Shown one piece after another: positions 1 to 6,746 of a DNA stretch of 20,203 nt. The stretch is from positions 1 to 20,203 of IMG/VR virus record IMGVR_UViG_3300017786_000199. One strand, written 5' to 3'. Position 1 is the first letter of the stretch. Each line of letters opens with the position of its first letter. The DNA comes from a virus. The translations under genes were made by a program, and so were the position numbers. The notes under the pieces are model-generated. The model was given only the letters and a program-made list of their open reading frames with translations, had not been told where the DNA came from and did no database searches.

Positions 1-38
1 ATTGTGTAGTATGTCACTTCGATGAATTCAACCATAAG

Positions 39-182
39 TCAAATATCTTTTCGTTTAAAACTGACATATCAATTTTGAAAATATAATAATTAGTCCAAGA
101 CTGATTATAGTCTAATATCTTTTTGTTATAAATAGGTAATCTAATTTTGAAAATATAATTATATGCTCGATGGTTAGATATG
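39..182. repeat. Two-copy direct tandem repeat, 72-nt period
   Basis: Positions 39-93 and 111-165 align without gaps at an offset of exactly 72. The best-conserved core is AATTTTGAAAATATAAT, at 71-87 and 143-159. The start of each unit also matches: TCaAATATCTTTTcG at 39-53 and TCtAATATCTTTTtG at 111-125. The third part of each unit has diverged. The AATATCT word recurs at 252-258, perhaps a decayed further copy. In copy 2 the sequence TAATTTTG (142-149) fits the Bacteroidota -7 consensus TAnnTTTG, with TTG 16 nt upstream; copy 1 has CAATTTTG instead. Confidence 0.7.
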
Positions 183-379
183 CACCCTCCTAAAGTCTTA
201 ATGTATGTTAATTGTTAGTTAACTGATATAACTGGTATGCTCGTTAGTTTGAATATCTATTGGGTGCTACGAAGACTATAAAGGTTATAGATGCAATTAC
301 TAAGGAGACTTAATGTATCTGAACCAATAGCCTTACGATTATGACTAAAGTTTGGTAGGTTAAAGAGAACTACAACTCT

Positions 380-395
380 GTATATTAATATAACT
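380..395 (-). promoter_or_regulatory. Leftward copy of the phage motif AGTTATATTAATATAC
   Basis: Read on the minus strand, 395 to 380 is AGTTATATTAATATAC. It shares its first 15 bases with the motif upstream of the scaffold/capsid unit at 9860-9875. It points left, into more than 300 nt without an ATG. If it is a promoter, it would start a leftward transcript with a long non-coding 5' part. The core TATATTAATATA is a perfect palindrome, so an operator role is also possible, and orientation is less certain than for the other copies. Confidence 0.45.
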
Positions 396-450
396 AAATA
401 ATTAATTTTTGTTTTTCTACTATAAATAAATAATATAGTTTATCTATGTA

Positions 451-609
451 CTATAGATTATCTTTATACTTATCAGCTAACATTATGTAATGGTAATCGC
501 TTTGGCTTAGTTTAAGACTTAGTAGGTCTTCTTTAGCTTCTTTTCTTTTCTTACCTGTAGGTAAGTTGTCTATTAGTTGTTGTAACTTTTGTGTTAGTCT
601 TTTTTTCAT
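451..609 (-). CDS. Small basic hypothetical protein, 52 aa
   Basis: The frame opens with ATG at 609-607 and ends at TAG 453-451, giving 52 residues rich in Lys, Leu and Gln (begins MKKRLTQKLQQLIDN, ends YIMLADKYKDNL). It looks wholly helical with no membrane segment. It begins one base after the stop codon of the 121-residue gene upstream, so the two are very probably co-transcribed and perhaps translationally coupled. I do not recognise the family. The tight spacing and phage-like codon use (AGA, TTA, CTA, ACA) support it as a real gene despite its size. It is the last gene of the minus-strand operon. Confidence 0.6.
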   Translation of the reverse strand: MKKRLTQKLQQLIDNLPTGKKRKEAKEDLLSLKLSQSDYHYIMLADKYKDNL

Positions 610-610
610 C

Positions 611-976
611 TTAGTCAAGTCTTAGGAAATCAGATTCAGCATATTTCAAGAACCATTCTTTATTGTTCTCATATTTATCTACTACTGCTTCTAACATTAC
701 TAACTCTTCTATCTGGTATGACGATATTTTATCTACAAGTGATTCTACCTTGTTTAAGATATTAGTTGTCATATCAGGGTCTGTCTTGTAGATATTATCA
801 AACTCTTCTCTTAAGATAGGCTCTAATAGACTGTTTGTTCTGTTTAGTTGTTGTTTTAGGCTTTGTTTATACCTGTTGGTAGCTACAAGTTCCTCATTAG
901 CTTCTAATAGTAATTGAGACAGTAGTACTGACTTTAGGTACGAAATGGATTCTTTTGTTATTTGTTGTTCATTCAT
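611..976 (-). CDS. Hypothetical helical protein, 121 aa
   Basis: The protein has 121 residues starting at an ATG (976-974). It is acidic and predicted largely alpha-helical, with leucine-rich stretches around residues 14-30 (YLKSVLLSQLLLEANEEL) and 85-105. There is no signal peptide or membrane helix, and no catalytic motif that I recognise. It is the middle gene of a three-gene leftward operon: 10 nt separate it from the upstream 80-residue gene and 1 nt from the downstream 52-residue gene. Lying next to the tail chaperone but on the opposite strand and under a host-type promoter, it may belong to an early or middle phage module. Function unknown. Confidence 0.75.
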   Translation of the reverse strand: MNEQQITKESISYLKSVLLSQLLLEANEELVATNRYKQSLKQQLNRTNSLLEPILREEFDNIYKTDPDMTTNILNKVESLVDKISSYQIEELVMLEAVVDKYENNKEWFLKYAESDFLRLD

Positions 977-986
977 AATTGTTATT

Positions 987-1229
987 TTAGTATTTACTTA
1001 TTATTCCTTCTATATTCTTAAACCTCTCACCTAACTGCTCCCTCTTAAAAGACCTTCTAACACCATCATCTCTCTTTACTGTGTCTTTACATTCTTTAAC
1101 TTTATCGAAGTAGTGAGGCTTCTTTAAATCAAATGTAGAGATAGTTTCTACTACTCTGTATATTCTATTAGTGTCTAAGCATTTAAACTTCATAAACCTA
1201 ATACTTAACTTCTCATCTAAAATATTCAT
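987..1229 (-). CDS. Hypothetical basic protein, 80 aa, first gene of minus-strand operon
   Basis: I choose ATG at 1229-1227 (80 aa, MNILDEKLSIRFMKF...). A TTG two codons upstream at 1235 would give 82 aa, but ATG is preferred and leaves a leader of about ten bases from the promoter at 1247-1278. The protein is Lys/Arg-rich with two Cys (in KFKCLD and KECKD) and a basic C-terminal half (VKRDDGVRRSFKREQLGERF). It may be a small DNA- or RNA-binding protein, but no recognised domain is visible. The promoter directly upstream suggests expression by host RNA polymerase, so an early role in infection is plausible inference. Confidence 0.7.
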   Translation of the reverse strand: MNILDEKLSIRFMKFKCLDTNRIYRVVETISTFDLKKPHYFDKVKECKDTVKRDDGVRRSFKREQLGERFKNIEGIISKY

Positions 1230-1246
1230 AGTCAATACTTCTTAGG

Positions 1247-1278
1247 CAAATATAACTAAAATTATTCATTATAACAAA
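1247..1278 (-). promoter_or_regulatory. Bacteroidota-type promoter for the minus-strand operon
   Basis: On the minus strand the sequence has TTTG (1278-1275), 20 nt, then TATATTTG (1254-1247). This matches the known Bacteroidota housekeeping pattern, a -33 TTTG/TTG and a -7 TAnnTTTG with spacing around 17-23. Transcription would begin near 1240, about ten bases before the ATG at 1229. The -7 box lies within AGTTATATTTG, which shares AGTTATATT with the phage motif seen before the late genes. Confidence 0.65.
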
Positions 1279-1302
1279 AATTAACACAAAAAAAATAAAT
1301 TA

Positions 1303-1318
1303 AGTTATCTTAATATAA
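1303..1318 (+). promoter_or_regulatory. Phage motif AGTTATCTTAATATAA before the tail operon
   Basis: This copy of AGTTAnnnTAATATAA ends 12 nt before the ATG at 1331 and is preceded by an A-rich tract (1276-1300). It is the only promoter candidate for the long tail operon 1331-8619 and lies back to back with the host-type minus-strand promoter. If TATAAG acts as a -10 box, the transcript would begin only a few bases before the start codon. Confidence 0.6.
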
Positions 1319-1330
1319 GATTGATTATTT

Positions 1331-2032
1331 ATGGAGTTTACTGCACCTGCAAGTTTAAGGGAGATTAAGTTGAGTCAATGGCAAAAGTATATTAATGTCT
1401 ACGACAAGAATAAGGATGATGAGAATGCTACTGAGTTTCTAAACAAAAAGGTATTAGAGATATTCTGTAACATAAAGTTATCAGACGTTGATAAGATAGG
1501 TTTAAGTGTATTTGACAATGCTTTAATCCACTTATCATCTGTACTGAATGAGAAACCAGAACTTGTACATAAGTTTAGTTTAAAGGGAACTGATGATGTT
1601 GTTGTTGAGTTTGGTTTGATACCTAACTTTGATAAAATGAGTTATGGTGAGTTTATAGATTTAGAGAAATATATGTTTGATAATGACAACTACCATAAAG
1701 CAATGGCAGTTCTTTACAGACCAATTAAGTTCAAGAGTAAAGATAAGTATCTTATACACGATTACAAGGGTACAGAGTATATGGCTGATGTAATGAGAGA
1801 CGCTCCATTAGACGCTGCACTTGGTGCAAGGGTTTTTTTTTATCGTTTAGCGACAAAATTAGGGAATTATACGATGGCTTATACACTCAAAGAGTTGCAG
1901 AAGAAACAGGAGGGTCGTCAGGACGAGCATTCGGTAAAAAATGGGGAGACTATCAAGCAATATTTACTCTCGCTGGAGAAGATGTTAGAAGAATCGGAGA
2001 AGTTACAGAACTTCCTTTACACCAATGTTTAA
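1331..2032 (+). CDS. Tail assembly chaperone, G-like product
   Basis: This 233-residue protein resembles conserved Bacteroidota phage proteins that fill the position of lambda gpG/T5-type tail assembly chaperones. Typical features are the N-terminal PASLREIKLSQWQKY region, the central FGLIPNFDKMSYGEFIDLEKY block (about residues 97-117), the AMAVLYRP block near residue 130, and a C-terminal VFFYRLATKLG helix. It would bind the tape measure and recruit tail tube subunits. The zero frame ends at TAA 2030-2032. A second, overlapping -1 frame stays open from 1783 to 2100 and looks coding from about 1840, so a share of ribosomes probably makes a longer G-T fusion. It is the first gene of the tail operon, directly after the motif at 1303. 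Assignment rests on family resemblance and genomic position. Confidence 0.8.
   Translation: MEFTAPASLREIKLSQWQKYINVYDKNKDDENATEFLNKKVLEIFCNIKLSDVDKIGLSVFDNALIHLSSVLNEKPELVHKFSLKGTDDVVVEFGLIPNFDKMSYGEFIDLEKYMFDNDNYHKAMAVLYRPIKFKSKDKYLIHDYKGTEYMADVMRDAPLDAALGARVFFYRLATKLGNYTMAYTLKELQKKQEGRQDEHSVKNGETIKQYLLSLEKMLEESEKLQNFLYTNV
1936..1942 (+). other. Candidate -1 ribosomal frameshift site A AAA AAT
   Basis: In the zero frame the sequence reads GTA AAA AAT GGG, so 1936-1942 is a canonical X XXY YYZ heptamer (A AAA AAT). Slipping back one base puts TGG next and leads into the T-like frame. A second candidate is the T9 run at 1833-1841 (T TTT TTT at 1834-1840). Either site yields a product of 256 residues. 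Only a weak downstream stem is visible (TCTC 1968-1971 with GAGA 1976-1979). Confidence 0.55.
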
Positions 2033-2100
2033 TGTATTTAGAGTTTATAAAAGAAAAATCAGAATTAGAAAGTAGAATGTTAAAACAAAAAATGAGATGA
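1942..2100 (+). CDS. T-like extension of the tail chaperone (-1 frame)
   Basis: This is the -1 frame part, with no start codon of its own at 1942. From the slippery site it reads WGDYQAIFTLAGEDVRRIGE, followed by a helical, charged end (…CLMYLEFIKEKSELESR…) that stops at TGA 2098-2100, 52 residues in all. This pattern (FGKKWG-Y near the start, then an LPLHQCL-LEF-KEK helix) is what I recall from the second tail chaperone protein of Bacteroidota phages. Its codons (GAA, GGA, GCA, AGA, ACA) look more like the rest of this phage than the zero-frame codons of the same DNA. A frameshift fusion is the simplest expression route. Separate initiation at ATG 2032 would make only 22 residues. It overlaps the next gene by four bases (ATGA). 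Confidence 0.7.
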   Translation, partial: WGDYQAIFTLAGEDVRRIGEVTELPLHQCLMYLEFIKEKSELESRMLKQKMR

Positions 2101-2555
2101 CACACGTTTACGACATATTAGACGTCATAAAAGACGAGTTATTAACTAACCCATCAGTAAATACTGTTACTTACGGAGATTTAGGTGATGTTGACTTAGA
2201 TAAGACAACTATGTTTCCATTATCGCATATGCTAATAGATAGTGCTAATTACAAGGAAAGAACAGTTGTTTTTGATATTAAGTTACTTTGTGCAGACATA
2301 GTTGATTACAATACTAAGAAATCTGATTACGAACTGTTTTATGGTAATGATAACTTACAAGACGTTATGAATACTCAGTTTGAGGTTATAAACTCTTTAA
2401 TAATGAAGTTGATGAGAGGTGATTTGTTTGAGATTAATTATCAAGTAACAACACAACCTGTTGCACAACCATTTAAAGAACGTTTTAGCAACGAATTAGC
2501 AGGTTGGAGTGTAGATATATCAATAGAGATTCCTAATGGCATAAGTATCTGTTAA
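2097..2555 (+). CDS. Putative tail terminator/completion protein, 152 aa
   Basis: The 152-residue protein shows patterns conserved in Bacteroidota siphophages: the early VNTVTYGDLGDVDLDK segment (residues 21-36), FPLSHMLI (about 40-47), a GNDN motif (about 82-85), and the C-terminal AGWSVDISIEIPN segment. Size, mixed alpha/beta character, and position directly after the chaperone and before a gp10-like gene suggest the protein that caps the tail tube and joins it to the head (lambda gpU-like role). The start ATGA overlaps the stop of the T-like frame, and the end overlaps the next ATG as TAATG, so translational coupling is likely. The exact role is inference. Confidence 0.6.
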   Translation: MTHVYDILDVIKDELLTNPSVNTVTYGDLGDVDLDKTTMFPLSHMLIDSANYKERTVVFDIKLLCADIVDYNTKKSDYELFYGNDNLQDVMNTQFEVINSLIMKLMRGDLFEINYQVTTQPVAQPFKERFSNELAGWSVDISIEIPNGISIC

Positions 2556-3052
2556 TGGAGGGAGAGAACCTAAAATTAGCCTTGAGAGAGGTTGGTAAGC
2601 TAATTAGAAAGAATCTAAAGCAAGAAGCTAAGAATGATAAGTTCAAGGCTTCTGGTAAATTAGATAGGTCTTTTAGGTATAGGGTTGAGGATAATGAGTT
2701 ATACATATTCGGAGAACAGTATGCAAATGCTTTATCTGATGGTATAAAAACTGACAGAACTTATAACAAGTCAAGCGAACAGTTTAGAAAATCTATTATA
2801 GATTGGGCAAAATCAAAGGGTATAACCCCAAAAAGAGATAAGAAAGGAAGGTTTACCTCTTATATGTCAATGGCTAACGCTATCACAAAAAGCATAAGAA
2901 GGAAAGGTATTTCTAAGAGATTTGGATATAAGGGTAGTGGATTTATACAAGCAGTACAAGAACAAACTAAAGAACAAATAAAAACAATATTAAAAGAAGG
3001 TTACAGAAAGGATATACTGTTAAGCCTTGATAAATTAAAATCAATTAACTAA
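2555..3052 (+). CDS. HK97 gp10-like neck/tail completion protein, 165 aa
   Basis: The protein has 165 residues, is strongly basic, with an N-terminal helix (LKLALREVGKLIRKNLKQEA) followed by an ASGKLDRSFRYRV segment. The order amphipathic helix, then SG-L-S-Y strand, then hydrophobic YIFGEQYANALSDGI is typical of the HK97 gp10/minor-capsid family of head-tail joining proteins. The middle carries a Lys/Arg-rich loop (residues about 85-105) and an RRKGI element. It overlaps the previous and next genes as TAATG at both ends. Structural neck role is inferred from pattern and position. A tail completion role is the alternative. Confidence 0.6.
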   Translation: MEGENLKLALREVGKLIRKNLKQEAKNDKFKASGKLDRSFRYRVEDNELYIFGEQYANALSDGIKTDRTYNKSSEQFRKSIIDWAKSKGITPKRDKKGRFTSYMSMANAITKSIRRKGISKRFGYKGSGFIQAVQEQTKEQIKTILKEGYRKDILLSLDKLKSIN

Positions 3053-4179
3053 TGGCAATAATAAACGTAAGAAGTCCGAAGTATGTGTCTATTGATGATG
3101 GTGCATTGTCTTATGCAGTATTAAGATTAAGTATTTGGACTGGTGCTTCATCTCCATCTCCAGCACCAATCTATATCATTCGTAAATCTGGTACTTATAT
3201 AGTACATTTTGAAATATCAGAATTAATAAGAGATTATTTAGACACAACATTTGATGGAAATTATAATGGTCAAGCGGTTTGGGTTACAACTACTTTGTTT
3301 GCTTATGATTCTGATGATAATGAGGTGGCAGATGATGGAGAAAGTTTTGTTGCTTTTGATGGTTACAACTATTTTGAAGAAAGTGCTAATGTTGATAACT
3401 CTTTAATGATTACAAATAGAAAGTTATTTGTTTTAGAAGATAATACATTTAGAGTTCCTATCTATACCGCAACAAGTCCAACAGTTACATTTTTAAAAGA
3501 TAACGAAATTGTAGGTAGTACATCATTTACACCAAGCAACCAAAGTTCAGAACAAATAAAGTATGTTTCTATTTATGGGGATGATACTAATTGGGATTCG
3601 TTTAAAGAAAGAGTTTTAGAAGATGGTGGTACAGATTACGAATCAAATAAATGTTTGGAAGCATATTTTAATGATTACTCAATAGGAGCAGTAGACAAAA
3701 TAGTTGTTTCGGATAGTGATGGTATTCAAACTATAAATGTAGAGATTTTAGAAGAATGTAAATACGAACCTAAAAAGGTAACGTTTGTAAATAAGTTTGG
3801 TGCTTTACAGGATATGTACTTCTTCAAAAAAGCAGTAGAAAGAATTAATGTTGAGAGAGAGTCTTATAAGTCAAATATATTAAATTCAAATATGGTTTAT
3901 AACTCAAGCAATCACGTTTACAGAGATTTTAACGTTATGGGTAGAGAATCGGTAACATTAAGTAGTGGTTTTTTAAGTGAAGAATATAACGAGGTGTTTA
4001 AACAGATGATGCTATCTGAAAAAGTATGGGTTACTAACATAACAGAAGATGGGGAACAAGTATTGCCAATCAATGTTAAGACAAGTGATATTACTTACAA
4101 GACTTCTTTAAACGACAAATTAGTAGAATACACAATAGAATTTGATAAATCATTCGATACTATAAATAATATAAGATAG
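3052..4179 (+). CDS. Conserved tail-region structural protein, 375 aa
   Basis: This 375-residue, mostly beta-strand protein is acidic and rich in Asp, Ser and Val, without signal peptide or membrane helix. It begins with INVRSPKYVSIDD and contains ISELIRDYLDTTFDG near residue 55. I recall similar proteins in Bacteroidota phages, at the same position before the large baseplate-like protein, but no function is assigned to them. It could be a distal-tail or baseplate hub component. Its start overlaps the preceding stop (TAATG) and its TAG is directly followed by the ATG of the 803-residue gene, so both are probably made together. Structural role is inferred from context. Confidence 0.55.
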   Translation: MAIINVRSPKYVSIDDGALSYAVLRLSIWTGASSPSPAPIYIIRKSGTYIVHFEISELIRDYLDTTFDGNYNGQAVWVTTTLFAYDSDDNEVADDGESFVAFDGYNYFEESANVDNSLMITNRKLFVLEDNTFRVPIYTATSPTVTFLKDNEIVGSTSFTPSNQSSEQIKYVSIYGDDTNWDSFKERVLEDGGTDYESNKCLEAYFNDYSIGAVDKIVVSDSDGIQTINVEILEECKYEPKKVTFVNKFGALQDMYFFKKAVERINVERESYKSNILNSNMVYNSSNHVYRDFNVMGRESVTLSSGFLSEEYNEVFKQMMLSEKVWVTNITEDGEQVLPINVKTSDITYKTSLNDKLVEYTIEFDKSFDTINNIR

Positions 4180-6591
4180 ATGCAGATAACTCAGTTATAC
4201 ATAGATGGTCAAAGAGTTGATATGTTTGATGATGTTGGTGTTACTATTACTGACACTATAAAAGACGTTAGAGATATAAGTAAAGTTTTTACAGAATACT
4301 CTCAAACATTTAGTTTACCAGCAAGTAAAACCAATAATAAACTGTTTAAACATTATTACAATAATGATATTCAGAATGGTTTTGATGCAAGGATAAGAGT
4401 ACCTGCAAGTATAGAACTTAACTCTATACCTTTTAGGAATGGGTATATTAAACTTGAAGGAGTTGACCTAAAGAACAATACTGCACATACATACAGAATA
4501 ACTTTCTTTGGTAACACTATATCGTTAAAAAACCTTTTAGGAGATGACTTACTATCTTCTTTGTCTTGGTTGGATAACTTTAGTACAGAACAAGATGGAA
4601 CTAATTTGCTATACGACAAGGATTTTGTAGAAAAGTATTTAACAACATCTGTATATAATAAGTTTGTTGATGGAATACGTTACCCTAACGCAATACAAAT
4701 ACCTTTAATCACACATACTCAAAGGCTTTATTATGATAGCAACACTGCTACAGATGAGGTTGATAGTGGAGACTTGCATTGGCACGGAGGAGGTGGTCAA
4801 CATATACACGGAGTTAAATTCAATGAATTAAAATACGCTTTAAGATTAAGTGTTATAATAAAGGCTATAGAAGAGAAATACGGATTAACCTTTAGTGATG
4901 ATTTCTTTAAGGGAGGAGATTCTTCTTTTGATAATTTATATATGTGGTTACATAGAGCTAAAGGAAAGGTAACAAGTGGAGAGCAGTTAGAGACATCTAC
5001 TTATTCGGTCAATGATTTCACAGATTATACCTCTTACAATGGTAGTAGTATGGAAAACAGTATTCTTACATTGAGTGATGGATATTACTTTTCTAATCAA
5101 GTTTTACAGTTAAGTTTATCAGTTAACTCTTCTTATAGCTCTGTTCCTTATTCCGTTGTTGTATTTAGAGATGGTGTTTCTATTTATAGTGCTTCAAATA
5201 TAACAGATAGTATTCAAAACTTATCTATTTCTGTATCTAACAACTCATCTTATAGTATACAAATAACATCTAATCAGACAATAGGTTTTGATAGAGCTAT
5301 TTGGAATTACTCTTATTTCAATAGTGATATAGATTCTTTTGTAAGCGAAAACTATACAAGTTCAAGTTTTACTATTCCTGTTTCTATTAATTTTAATATT
5401 ACACAACAAATACCTAAGATGAAAGTGTTAGACTTCTTAACTTCATTATTTAAGATGTTTAACTTGGTTGCATACGTTGAAGGGAGCGAAATGGTTGTAA
5501 AAACATTAGATGACTTTTATGATAATCCATCAGCAGATTCACCTTATGACATAACAAAGTATGTGGATGTTAATTCATCACAAGTTAATTCAGCATTACC
5601 TTTTAGAGAAGTAGTTTATACTTATAAAGGATTAGGTACTTTCTTAGCAAAGCAACACGAACAGTTATTTAACAAGGATTGGGGTAAGGAAGAGTATAAA
5701 GGCTCTGATGGTATTATTTTATCTCAAGGTATATTTAAAAACGAGATACCTTTTGAGCATATGAAATTTGAGCGATTAATAGACTTAAATACAAGTTCTT
5801 TAACAGACATACAATGGGGTTTCTGTGTTGATGATAACCAAGATAGTTATATCGGAAATCCTTTGATTTTCTATATGACACCTAAAACATTACCCACAGG
5901 TGGTAAAATATCATTTGTTTATGAGGTAAATGGAAATAACGAAGCTGTAAATCATAAAGAGATTTCATCTTATTATGTACCTTCTAATTCAGATTTTCAA
6001 GCTACTCAAGAAGAGGATAGACAATCTATAAACTTTAGTGCTGAAAAAGATGAATGGGATTTAGTTACTACAAGGAATGTTTTATTTAATAACTACCATA
6101 AAAACTATATTTCAAATGTTTTTGATGAGTCTAACAGATTAAAAAAGATAAGTGCCTATTTGCCATTGAGAATACTATACAAATACACATTAGCAGATAG
6201 ATTTATTTATTCAGGTAAAAGTTATAAAATTAACTCAATAGAGACAGATTTTTATACAGGTAAATCAGAGATAGAGTTAATTAACGACTATGTTAATATT
6301 CCTATTGACTTTGAAGCACCAGCTCCACCTACTAATTTACAATTAGTTCAAGGCTCAGAGACTTCTACAAGTTTCTCAATAGAGTGGACTAAATCAGTAG
6401 ACAACGATGTTGTAGGTTATAACATAGATTTAAATCAAGGAGATATAATTCTCGCAACAGGTAATGTAGATACATACGAAATAACAGGATTATCTGGTCA
6501 AACAACATATACAGTTTATGTAAGTGCATTTGATGCTTCTGGGAACGAATCAACTCTTGCAGGTCCAATAACGGCAAATACAACACAATAA
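4180..6591 (+). CDS. Large tail tip/baseplate protein with C-terminal FN3 domain, 803 aa
   Basis: The protein has 803 residues. The N-terminal part (1-270) has the pattern EYSQTFSLPASKTNNKLFKHYY (in part, residues about 39-58), typical of a conserved Bacteroidota phage tail protein. Residues 200-210 form a His-rich loop, HWH-GGGGQ-HIH. Residues about 270-390 are Ser/Asn/Tyr-rich and beta-stranded, resembling an inserted Ig- or lectin-like domain. Residues 400-700 return to a tail-associated-protein-like region. The C-terminus (about 708-803) is a fibronectin type III domain, with PPTNLQLVQG, the IEWTKS strand and the YTVYVSAFDASGNES strand. It lies between other tail genes and overlaps the following small gene by one base. 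It probably forms the tail tip and may bind host surface sugars. Domain calls are by eye. Confidence 0.65.
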   Translation: MQITQLYIDGQRVDMFDDVGVTITDTIKDVRDISKVFTEYSQTFSLPASKTNNKLFKHYYNNDIQNGFDARIRVPASIELNSIPFRNGYIKLEGVDLKNNTAHTYRITFFGNTISLKNLLGDDLLSSLSWLDNFSTEQDGTNLLYDKDFVEKYLTTSVYNKFVDGIRYPNAIQIPLITHTQRLYYDSNTATDEVDSGDLHWHGGGGQHIHGVKFNELKYALRLSVIIKAIEEKYGLTFSDDFFKGGDSSFDNLYMWLHRAKGKVTSGEQLETSTYSVNDFTDYTSYNGSSMENSILTLSDGYYFSNQVLQLSLSVNSSYSSVPYSVVVFRDGVSIYSASNITDSIQNLSISVSNNSSYSIQITSNQTIGFDRAIWNYSYFNSDIDSFVSENYTSSSFTIPVSINFNITQQIPKMKVLDFLTSLFKMFNLVAYVEGSEMVVKTLDDFYDNPSADSPYDITKYVDVNSSQVNSALPFREVVYTYKGLGTFLAKQHEQLFNKDWGKEEYKGSDGIILSQGIFKNEIPFEHMKFERLIDLNTSSLTDIQWGFCVDDNQDSYIGNPLIFYMTPKTLPTGGKISFVYEVNGNNEAVNHKEISSYYVPSNSDFQATQEEDRQSINFSAEKDEWDLVTTRNVLFNNYHKNYISNVFDESNRLKKISAYLPLRILYKYTLADRFIYSGKSYKINSIETDFYTGKSEIELINDYVNIPIDFEAPAPPTNLQLVQGSETSTSFSIEWTKSVDNDVVGYNIDLNQGDIILATGNVDTYEITGLSGQTTYTVYVSAFDASGNESTLAGPITANTTQ

Positions 6592-6746
6592 TGATAAGAC
6601 AAACATTAGAATTACTAAGAAATAACGAGTGGTTAATTGAAGACAAGGATGTTAATATAGCTAAAGGGCTATATGAAATGCCTTCAAGTTTTAGAGAGTT
6701 AAAAACAAGTATAAAAAGAAAAAAACTAACAAATGGCAAACGATAA
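6591..6746 (+). CDS. Small basic protein, 51 aa, between tail tip and tape measure
   Basis: ATG 6591 overlaps the preceding stop as TAATG, and the frame runs to TAA 6744-6746, overlapping the tape-measure start (6733) by 14 bases. The 51 residues begin MIRQTLELLRNNEWLIEDKD and end with a Lys/Arg-rich tail (SIKRKKLTNGKR). Overlaps at both ends fit the pattern of genuine genes in this operon, and the frame fills what would otherwise be an untranslated gap of 141 bases. I do not recognise the family. A basic 51-residue protein ahead of the tape measure could be a chaperone or a minor tail component, but this is only position-based. Confidence 0.55.
   Translation: MIRQTLELLRNNEWLIEDKDVNIAKGLYEMPSSFRELKTSIKRKKLTNGKR

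Larger units (their letters stand above)
1..450. other. Left non-coding region with repeats and possible structured RNA
   Basis: No convincing protein gene is seen on either strand over 450 bases, which is unusual in a phage that otherwise overlaps its genes. On the minus strand no ATG occurs between about 380 and 68. The region holds a 72-nt tandem repeat (39-182), a short perfect hairpin (276-281 with 285-290, loop AGG) nested inside a possible long-range 7-bp pairing (CTATTGG at 257-263 with CCAATAG at 324-330), and promoter-like motifs near 217-231 (plus strand) and 380-395 (minus strand). I looked for a tRNA T-arm and found none. It may be a leader for leftward genes beyond the window edge, a small RNA, or a cis-acting site. 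Confidence 0.6.

Noticed and set aside
1-450. tRNA genes in the left non-coding region
   Set aside because: I looked on both strands for a GGTTCRANYCC-type T-arm with acceptor stem. TTCAGAT on the minus strand near 320 does not fit, and no cloverleaf could be built.
1908-1913. AGGAGG, a perfect Shine-Dalgarno-like hexamer upstream of the A AAA AAT site
   Set aside because: It lies 22 nt before the heptamer, farther than known stimulators of -1 shifting, and Bacteroidota ribosomes are reported to hide the anti-Shine-Dalgarno sequence. It probably reflects the coding sequence.
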